From contig WQTQ01000166.1 in assembly GCA_009786175.1 (NCBI GenBank), positions 1 through 12,929 on the forward strand: DNA of 12,929 bases. The letters are read 5' to 3'. The notes beneath the pieces were generated by a model. That model saw nothing but the letters and a program-made list of their open reading frames with translations, was not told the origin of the DNA and ran no database searches. The stretch comes from Bacillota bacterium (GTDB lineage Bacteria > Bacillota_A > Clostridia > Lachnospirales > WQUN01). The translations under genes were made by a program, and so were the position numbers. Shown piece after piece: positions 6,883-12,929 of this stretch; positions within the stretch are counted from its first letter, which is position 1; each line of letters begins with the position of its first letter.

Positions 6883-7784
6883 TTTTCCACCTGCTCGTTT
6901 TCGGTTTTCGGCAGCGGGCGCTTCTTTTCCGGATGATTTTCATAGTACCAATCTAAAAACGCGACATGCATTTTTTGCTCTGCTTCTTTTCGTGCTTTCG
7001 CGGCTTCTTCTAATGTGTTAAAAGAACCTAGATGATATGCTTTTTTCTGAAAGCTTATACGGGCGTTGTATTTTCCTTGGGTAAAAGTTACACCCAGTAC
7101 ACCTGTATTGCTGTGTACTTTCCGGTTTGGATTAGGTGTAATACCTGCAATAGTAGTGTCATAAACAAGAATATTTTCATTTCTTATTTCTTTTATTAAT
7201 TCCATTCTTGCTTTGTTAACATCTGTTTGGAGACACCCGCAGGATTTGGTGCCTTTACTTACTAATGCGTCAGTCACAACTTCTAGTTCAGTGCCACAAT
7301 CGCATAGGCATTTCCAAACCCGTCTTTTCCGATAATCAACTTTGCGCGGTGATTCAATGACTAAAAGCCTTCCAAATTTCCGTCCTGTCAAGTCGCCATG
7401 GACTATTTTTTTGCAGCCGCAAGATGTTGTTATATTTTTTGAAAGAGACCAGGAAGCAATAACTTTTCTGTTTCCGCATTCACATTCGCACAACCAATGT
7501 ACTACGCCTCTTCTGTTTTCGGTTTGCTCAATGACAGTTAGGCGGCCAATTTTCCTTCCTGTTAAATCCAAAGTCCTTGCTTTTGCACTTTCTTTTAGTA
7601 AACAGCCACAGGACTTACACATACCCGATTTAAGCTGCTGGGCAAGAACTTCCTTATAATTTCCGCACTCGCATTGGCATAGCCAAGTGGCACGCCGTTT
7701 ATCTTTTCCGTCCACTCTTTTGATAACCGTTAATTTATTGAATTTTTGGCCTGTTAAGTCAATATGCCTATATCGTCTTGACAT
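6879..7784 (-). CDS. Protein with three zinc-ribbon-like repeats and a C-terminal AP2 DNA-binding domain
   Basis: A 301-residue probable DNA-binding protein. Three repeats of about 53 residues (9-61, 73-124, 131-184) share the pattern DLTGxKFGxLTVI, then W-x-C-x-C-x-C-G, then SCGC. Cysteines are C36/38/40 and C56/59/61 in the first, C99/101/103 and C122/124 in the second, C159/161/163 and C182/184 in the third. These are likely zinc-binding. Residues 225-275 match an AP2 domain (SNTGVLGVTF, YNARISFQKKAYHLGSF, EEAAKARKEAE). Such repeats with AP2 occur in phage proteins and HNH homing endonucleases, but I see no HNH nuclease motif. I start at ATG 7784, with GGAG eight bases upstream. An in-frame ATG at 7856 would overlap the upstream gene by 44 bases and adds 24 residues lacking family resemblance. 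The gene probably arrived by transfer. Target DNA unknown. Confidence 0.85.
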   Translation of the reverse strand: MSRRYRHIDLTGQKFNKLTVIKRVDGKDKRRATWLCQCECGNYKEVLAQQLKSGMCKSCGCLLKESAKARTLDLTGRKIGRLTVIEQTENRRGVVHWLCECECGNRKVIASWSLSKNITTSCGCKKIVHGDLTGRKFGRLLVIESPRKVDYRKRRVWKCLCDCGTELEVVTDALVSKGTKSCGCLQTDVNKARMELIKEIRNENILVYDTTIAGITPNPNRKVHSNTGVLGVTFTQGKYNARISFQKKAYHLGSFNTLEEAAKARKEAEQKMHVAFLDWYYENHPEKKRPLPKTENEQVEK

Positions 7785-7812
7785 TTTTATCACTCCATCT
7801 CCGATTGTTTCT

Positions 7813-8823
7813 TTACTCCACCATTCGAATAAAGCCCCAACTCTCATTCCTGTCATAGCGGAACATAACCTCCCGCGCAGGTACAGGTGCCATCGCGGTC
7901 GCAGTGGCTCTCCCCAATCTGTCTACGGAATGGCTGATTGGCACAAACACTGAATCCAACTGCTGGTAGCGGATGCCCAAATTATCGTAAATAACAAGCC
8001 TTGCGGTTAACACTTCGCCGGGCCTAATGTTTTCATCATTGTCCACATCAATTTGAAACATCCCCCAATATTCTATTTGTAGGACTTGTCCGTTGCCGCC
8101 GCTGCGCAGGTAGGGCGTCAAATCCCAGTTTTTAATTTCCGTCCCATCAAACTCGAGAGATATAGAAAGTGTCCTAACATTAAGCGACTCGTTGCCTTGG
8201 GTGTCGTTTCTAAATTCCGGGTTTAACATTATTGTGTTAAAGCTGCCCCCCGGGCCGTGCCCGCTGGACGAACCCTGGCCCAGCCAATAAGAAAAGCGGT
8301 GGCTAAGCATGTCTGCCAGGTTTAATTCCATAAGCTCGCCGGTGGTAAGTGTATCGCCGGTGGATGTGAAGGACAGAGTAAAATTGTCTTGTACCGGAAG
8401 CGTAATATCCGCCACAAAACGCCCGTTGGTAAAGCTTGCTACGGTGCTGTGGATATCGCCAACCCGCCCGCGGGCTGTTACGCCAACGGTATCCCCAAGG
8501 TTATGCTCCCTTAAATAAAATGACACTTGAACATCCGCAGAAGCAGTTGTGCCGTCGTACCCCTGAATTAAGGCGATTTCGTCAAAGCTAAGGCGCGTGC
8601 TTTGCAGTATTTGCTCGCTAACGGTATCTACCCTGTTTGAAACATCCCATATCTGATGCCGTATGCTGTTTCCCTCCTGCATTTGCATTATACTGATATG
8701 GTTTATGGAATTTTCTAAGCTTGTTAAACGGTTGTTAAGCCTTCCGTTGGATATAACAAGGGCAACAATACAAATTAGCAGTAAAATTTCAATTATTCTT
8801 TTGGGTTTTTGAGGTGTCTCCAT
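7813..8823 (-). CDS. Membrane-anchored protein of unknown function with coiled coil and beta-rich exterior domain
   Basis: I do not recognise this 336-residue protein. It begins METPQKPKR, followed by one hydrophobic segment (residues 10-26, IIEILLLICIVALVIS). The positive charges before it suggest an N-in single-pass anchor with the rest outside. Residues 28-76 look like a short coiled coil (LNNRLTSLENSINHISIMQM). The remainder is rich in beta-prone stretches, with a Gly/Ser-rich loop at 182-194 (GQGSSSGHGPGG). It has no cysteine pairs, lipobox or enzyme motif that I can see. The start is ATG 8823 because GGGAGGG lies eight bases upstream. The longer in-frame start at 8913 would overlap the PNPOx gene and adds 30 residues out of keeping with a membrane anchor. 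It follows the PNPOx gene by 22 bases and is likely in the same operon. A sensing or envelope role is only a guess. Confidence 0.75.
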   Translation of the reverse strand: METPQKPKRIIEILLLICIVALVISNGRLNNRLTSLENSINHISIMQMQEGNSIRHQIWDVSNRVDTVSEQILQSTRLSFDEIALIQGYDGTTASADVQVSFYLREHNLGDTVGVTARGRVGDIHSTVASFTNGRFVADITLPVQDNFTLSFTSTGDTLTTGELMELNLADMLSHRFSYWLGQGSSSGHGPGGSFNTIMLNPEFRNDTQGNESLNVRTLSISLEFDGTEIKNWDLTPYLRSGGNGQVLQIEYWGMFQIDVDNDENIRPGEVLTARLVIYDNLGIRYQQLDSVFVPISHSVDRLGRATATAMAPVPAREVMFRYDRNESWGFIRMVE

Positions 8824-8845
8824 GATTTTATCCCTCCCGGATATG

Positions 8846-9214
8846 TTAATAAATTGCAGCTTCCATTTCGTCAATCTTAAATAAGGCGAAAAAGCCGCAA
8901 TCTTTGCTGTCAAAGTACTTTACTAAAACCGGGCAAGCATCCAGCATTACTTGCTTTATATTAACATCGTTAACTTCTACGGCCTTACCGTCAATTCTTA
9001 TCCAGTTTCGTGTGCCGGGCTGTAACCCAACAATTTGAATGGCAGGGTTGGCGATAATTTGCGAGTACATTTCTTTCCCGTTGCCGGTGGAAAAATACAG
9101 CTCACCTTCATGCTCCATTACGGCACCCATGGGCCTTACGGCAGGCTTGCCGCCGTTAACCGTGGCCAAATAGTAAATGCCGCACCGTCTTAAGAATTTA
9201 TACACATCACTCAT
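8846..9214 (-). CDS. PNPOx-like FMN-binding split-barrel protein
   Basis: A 122-residue protein of the pyridoxamine 5'-phosphate oxidase-like split-barrel superfamily, whose members dimerise and bind FMN, F420 or haem. Visible signature parts are [20 protein letters not shown] (15-34), [20 protein letters not shown] (39-58) and [11 protein letters not shown] (71-81). This short clostridial type is usually a flavin reductase-like or nitroreductase-like protein of unknown substrate, not the vitamin B6 enzyme, so pdxH is not used. Its ATG overlaps the stop codon of the upstream activase gene (ATGA), indicating translational coupling, and AGGGAG lies eight bases upstream inside that gene. A redox partnership with the iron-sulfur activase is conceivable but rests only on gene order. 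Confidence 0.85.
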   Translation of the reverse strand: MSDVYKFLRRCGIYYLATVNGGKPAVRPMGAVMEHEGELYFSTGNGKEMYSQIIANPAIQIVGLQPGTRNWIRIDGKAVEVNDVNIKQVMLDACPVLVKYFDSKDCGFFALFKIDEMEAAIY

Positions 9215-12200
9215 ACAACTGTCTCCCTTTCCGGTTCTTTAGTTTTTGATTTGCTTTCTACATTACGCATTGCCGCGCTTAGCATTAATTTTATCCTGTT
9301 AAGCTGGTTAACTTCGCTTGCGCCCGGGTCGTAGTCCACGGCTACAATATTCGACTGAGGGTACTGCCTGTGTAATTCCTTGATAATCCCCTTGCCTGTT
9401 ACGTGGTTTGGCAAGCAGGCAAATGGCTGAGCGCACACTATGTTTTGCGCCCCCTGGTGGATAAGCTCTATCATTTCTGCTGTCAAAAACCAGCCTTCGC
9501 CGGTCATATTGCCAAGGGATACAACGGGCTTCGCAAGTTCTGCAAGTTCATGAATTGGCATTGGCTGTGTAAACCGCTTACTTTTGGCAAGTGCCTTGCG
9601 CACGTGTTTGCGGTACAATTCAATTGCCCAAATGGCGGTATTGCCCGCCAACTGTGCCATTTTACTGCCGCCCAAGTGCTTTGCTTTAAAATTTGCATTG
9701 TAGGCAGAGTACAGTAAGAAGTCTATCAAGTCCGGCACAACAACTTCCGCGCCTTCATTTTCCAGTTGAGTAACAATGTCGTTGTTGGCGGTTGGGTGAT
9801 ATTTTACTAAAATTTCGCCTACTACGCCCACCCGCGGTAAGACTATGTTACGAAGCGGCAGGTTATCAAACTCTTCTACCATACCATAAATATTACGCTT
9901 AAATTCAGAGCGTTTGCCGTTGCGCACGGACTGCTTGCAAATTTCATTCCATTTGTTATAAAGGGCATTGGCAGAGCCGGGGATTTCTTCGTACGGGCGG
10001 GTGCGATAAAGTATGCGGCACAACAAATCGCCATACATAAAGGCTTGCAATGCACGGTTTGCCATTGAAGGGGTGTAGACCAGCCCCGGGTTTTTCTCGA
10101 TACCCGCCGCGCTTAGGGAAATAACGGGGATGTGTCCCATGTCTGCTTTTTCCAGTGCTTTACGGATAAACCCGATGTAGTTACTGGCCCTGCAGCCGCC
10201 GCCTGTTTGTGTCATAAAAATAGAGACATTGTTTAAATCATACTTGCCGCTGAAAAGAGCATTCATTATTTGCCCAACAACAATAAGTGCGGGGTAGCAG
10301 GCATCGTTGTTTACATATTTCAAGCCCGTATCTATGGAACCCTTATCCATGCCGGGCATTACAACCAGGTTGTAACCTGTAGACAGGAAAATTTCCTTCA
10401 TAATATCGAAATGCAACGGAGCCATTTGAGGGCACAGAATTGTATGGTTGGCACGCATTTTCTTGGTAAAAATTTTGCGCGGTTTCCGCTGCGCCGGCGG
10501 CTTTATAAGAATGCCCCGCTCCCGCCGTTCCGTAAGTGCCGCAAACAGCGACCGCACACGGATACGCACAGAGCCCAAGTTGCTTACTTCGTCAATTTTC
10601 AACAGAGTGAAAATTTTGCCCGTAGTGTCCAGTATTTCTTGTATTTCATCTGCGGTTACTGCGTCCAGGCCGCAGCCAAAAGACGTAAGCTGCACAAGTT
10701 CCACATCCGGGCGGTTGCGCACCCAAAAGGCCGCCGCATACATTCGCGAATGGTAAACCCATTGGTCACGTACACCAAGAGGGCGTTCTACTTTAGCCAA
10801 GTGGGCAACCGCGTCTTCGCTTAAAACCGCAATGCCGTAAGACGTGATAAGCTCCGGTATGCCGTGGTTAATTTCCGGGTCGATATGGTACGGACGGCCT
10901 GCCAAAACCACAGCGGAAACATTGTTTTCTTCAATGTATTTTATGGCTGTTTCGCCCATTTGCTGCACATCTTGACGGTACTTGTCCTGCTCTGCAAGAG
11001 CTTTTGCAAGGGCGGCTTGCACTTGGGCGGCAGGGATGCCCGAGAATTCGTTAATAAGCTCTGTTGCCAAGCTTTTGGGGTCGTTTAAGTTAAGGAACGG
11101 ATTGCGGAAATTTATGCCTATTGCCCCTAGTTCCTCTACATTGTTTTTAATATTCTCTGGGTAGGATGTGACAATTGGGCAATTGAAAATCTGGTCTGCA
11201 CCTGACACAAGGCATTTTTCGTGGGTAATACTTGGGTAAAAAATATATTCGCAGCCTTGTTGAATTAACGCCATAATATGCCCGTGTACAAGTTTCGCTG
11301 GATAACATTCAGATTCGCTGGGGATGGACTCGATACCCAACTCGTACAAACCCCGGGACGAACGGGGCGAAAGCTGTACCCGGTAGCCAAGTTCCGTAAA
11401 AAACGTATGCCACAGAGGATAGTTTTCATACATATTTAGTACCCGGGGGATGCCCACTGTCCCGCGCGGAGCGTTTTCCAAGGGTTTGTAATCAAATACC
11501 CGGTTATACTTGGCGGCAAAAAGGTTTGGTAAATCCGCATTTGTGCCTTCTTTGCCAACACCGCGCTCGCAGCGGTTGCCGGATATAAAACGCTTTGTTA
11601 CGCCAGCGTCAAAATTATTAATTGTCAAAAGGCAATTGTTTTCGCAAGCCTTGCAGCGGCTGTGTGTAGTTTCGATTTTTAAGGTTTTTAGCGCGTCCGG
11701 GGACAAAAGAGTTGTACAAACGCCCGGTTTATACCGTTCCCGTGCAAGCAGTGCCGCGCCAAAGGCACCCATCAGCCCGGCAATATCCGGGCGAATGGCT
11801 TCCCGCTCGCTTACAATCTCAAAAGCGCGAAGCACGGCCTCATTATAAAATGTGCCGCCCTGCACAACTATGTTTTTGCCCATCTGAGCCGGGTCGGTGA
11901 TTTTTATTACTTTAAGCAATGCATTTTTGATTACAGAATAAGCAAGCCCGGCAGATATATCCGTCACAGGCGCGCCTTCCTTTTGTGCCTGCTTTACGCG
12001 GGAGTTCATAAAAACCGTACAACGGGAACCCAGGTCAACAGGGTTTTCCGCAAATAAGGATTGTTCTGCAAAAACGCCGATTGGAAGATTAAGTGAACTG
12101 GCAAAGGTCTCCAGAAAAGAACCGCACCCCGCAGAACAGGCTTCGTTAAGCAGCACAGAATCTATAATGCCCTTTTTTATCCTGATACACTTCATATCCT

Positions 12201-12929
12201 GGCCGCCAATGTCCAAAATAAAGTCAACATTAGGGTCGAAAAACGCCGCCGCACGATAGTGGGCCACGGTTTCTACTTCACCCATATCCGCGCCCAGGGC
12301 CGTCTCCAATAATTTTTCCCCATAACCTGTTACACAGGAATAGCGTAAATTCGCGCCCGGGGGCAATTTTTCATAAATTTCCGTTAAGGCCTTCCGTGCT
12401 ACTTGTAAAGGATTTCCCTCGTTGCTTTCGTAGAAAGTATACAACAGCTTGCCTTCCTCGCTTATTAGCACGGCCTTTGTGGTTGTAGAACCAGCGTCCA
12501 GCCCAAAAAAGCAATCGCCTTCATAGGCTGCAAAGTCTGCCTTGGGTACAATATGCTGGCTGTGCCGCTTGCGGAATTCGGAAAACTGCTCTTGTCCGTT
12601 AAACAACGGTGCCAGCCGTGTCATTTCAAACGGTAACTCTTGCGCGCCCATAAGGTTGTTAAGCAGCGTGGAAATATTAAGCTGTGTCCCTTCATTTTCT
12701 GCCCGAATAGCCGCACCCAAAGCCGCAAATAAATGAGAATTTTCCGGTTCAATTATTTGACTGCCCGTTAGATTTAAAACATCCACAAACCGCGCCCTAA
12801 GTTGCGACAGAAAATGGAGCGGCCCTCCAAGAAAGGCCACATTGCCACGAATAGGCTTGCCGCAGGCCAAGCCGCTTATTGTTTGCGCCACAATGGCTTG
12901 GAAAATAGATACGGCTAAATCTGCCCGGG
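9211..12929 (-). CDS. Giant 2-hydroxyacyl-CoA dehydratase activase-type ATPase (BadF/HgdC + DUF2229 + HgdB-like), 5' end beyond window
   Basis: The last 1238 residues of a fusion usually about 1400 long. In characterised relatives (HgdC, BcrAD) an ASKHA ATPase holding a [4Fe-4S] cluster injects an electron into a dehydratase or reductase on a CoA thioester; the substrate of these giant fusions is unknown. Numbering from the GTG codon at 12891: the end of a first ATPase module ([16 protein letters not shown], 20-35); a complete second module with [13 protein letters not shown] (129-141), [11 protein letters not shown] (224-234), [11 protein letters not shown] (249-259) and [11 protein letters not shown] (289-299), C252 and C291 matching the cluster ligands of HgdC; a four-cysteine motif (C413, C416, C420, C441); a DUF2229-type region from about 478; and an HgdB-like C-terminal part with PFLN-, PQMAPLHFD- and [14 protein letters not shown] segments. 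The frame stays open to the right edge ([13 protein letters not shown] precedes GTG), so 12891 is not the start. No separate dehydratase subunits are visible. Cytoplasmic and oxygen-sensitive by analogy. Confidence 0.93.
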   Translation of the reverse strand, partial: RADLAVSIFQAIVAQTISGLACGKPIRGNVAFLGGPLHFLSQLRARFVDVLNLTGSQIIEPENSHLFAALGAAIRAENEGTQLNISTLLNNLMGAQELPFEMTRLAPLFNGQEQFSEFRKRHSQHIVPKADFAAYEGDCFFGLDAGSTTTKAVLISEEGKLLYTFYESNEGNPLQVARKALTEIYEKLPPGANLRYSCVTGYGEKLLETALGADMGEVETVAHYRAAAFFDPNVDFILDIGGQDMKCIRIKKGIIDSVLLNEACSAGCGSFLETFASSLNLPIGVFAEQSLFAENPVDLGSRCTVFMNSRVKQAQKEGAPVTDISAGLAYSVIKNALLKVIKITDPAQMGKNIVVQGGTFYNEAVLRAFEIVSEREAIRPDIAGLMGAFGAALLARERYKPGVCTTLLSPDALKTLKIETTHSRCKACENNCLLTINNFDAGVTKRFISGNRCERGVGKEGTNADLPNLFAAKYNRVFDYKPLENAPRGTVGIPRVLNMYENYPLWHTFFTELGYRVQLSPRSSRGLYELGIESIPSESECYPAKLVHGHIMALIQQGCEYIFYPSITHEKCLVSGADQIFNCPIVTSYPENIKNNVEELGAIGINFRNPFLNLNDPKSLATELINEFSGIPAAQVQAALAKALAEQDKYRQDVQQMGETAIKYIEENNVSAVVLAGRPYHIDPEINHGIPELITSYGIAVLSEDAVAHLAKVERPLGVRDQWVYHSRMYAAAFWVRNRPDVELVQLTSFGCGLDAVTADEIQEILDTTGKIFTLLKIDEVSNLGSVRIRVRSLFAALTERRERGILIKPPAQRKPRKIFTKKMRANHTILCPQMAPLHFDIMKEIFLSTGYNLVVMPGMDKGSIDTGLKYVNNDACYPALIVVGQIMNALFSGKYDLNNVSIFMTQTGGGCRASNYIGFIRKALEKADMGHIPVISLSAAGIEKNPGLVYTPSMANRALQAFMYGDLLCRILYRTRPYEEIPGSANALYNKWNEICKQSVRNGKRSEFKRNIYGMVEEFDNLPLRNIVLPRVGVVGEILVKYHPTANNDIVTQLENEGAEVVVPDLIDFLLYSAYNANFKAKHLGGSKMAQLAGNTAIWAIELYRKHVRKALAKSKRFTQPMPIHELAELAKPVVSLGNMTGEGWFLTAEMIELIHQGAQNIVCAQPFACLPNHVTGKGIIKELHRQYPQSNIVAVDYDPGASEVNQLNRIKLMLSAAMRNVESKSKTKEPERETVV

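Noticed and set aside
7785..7856. Longer start for the AP2 protein
   Set aside because: The added 24 residues lie largely in the end of the upstream gene, and the internal ATG at 7784 has a better-spaced GGAG.
8824..8913. Longer start for the membrane protein
   Set aside because: It would overlap the PNPOx gene, whereas ATG 8823 has a strong GGGAGGG site eight bases upstream and directly precedes a typical anchor.
10270..10824. A 184-codon plus-strand open frame
   Set aside because: It is antisense to the activase fusion, with no family resemblance.
12889..12891. GTG as the true start of the activase gene
   Set aside because: The frame continues open to the window edge, and the upstream residues ([13 protein letters not shown]) fit the conserved family sequence, so the gene is partial.
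1..12929. CRISPR arrays, tRNA or rRNA genes, insertion sequence ends, HEPN toxin
   Set aside because: No regular repeat-spacer pattern, RNA gene signature, transposase or HEPN RX4-6H motif was seen on either strand.

Overview
The window looks like a chromosomal segment of an anaerobic Firmicute of class Clostridia. This inference rests on strong AAGGAGG-type ribosome binding sites, a giant 2-hydroxyacyl-CoA dehydratase activase-type iron-sulfur ATPase, a cytoplasmic permuted family 3 glycosidase, moderate GC in genes and AT-rich spacers. A gut or rumen origin is plausible but cannot be proven here. Every supported gene lies on the minus strand, so the window is read right to left.

Right part (12929 to 6264): one transcription unit whose promoter lies outside the window. 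It starts with the 3' part of a giant activase/dehydratase fusion protein (9211-12929, open at the right edge). It continues with a small PNPOx-like flavoprotein (overlapping ATGA junction), a membrane-anchored protein of unknown function, a protein with three zinc-ribbon-like repeats plus an AP2 DNA-binding domain, and an XRE helix-turn-helix/VOC fusion (another ATGA overlap). A hairpin terminator at 6264-6280 closes the unit.

Middle part (6260 to 1647): a 322-bp AT-rich control region holds a TGnTATAAT promoter and several short inverted repeats. It leads into a compact operon: an Hsp70-like protein without a lid (4347-5975), a broken minimal nucleotidyltransferase (4200-4340), an intact minimal nucleotidyltransferase (3823-4155), and an Hsp70 ATPase fused to a von Willebrand A domain (1727-3808). 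A perfect 24-bp palindrome followed by a T tract ends it. No DnaJ, GrpE or HEPN partner is visible.

Left part (1646 to 1): a separate promoter drives a family 3 beta-glycosidase with inverted domain order. It is cut by the left edge just as its TIM-barrel domain begins.

The strongest candidate for an undescribed system is the Hsp70 / nucleotidyltransferase / Hsp70-VWA operon. It has two divergent Hsp70 ATPases without lids, one carrying a metal-dependent adhesion-type domain, with an apparently active AMP-transferase-type enzyme encoded between them. Any functional link among them is inference from gene order.
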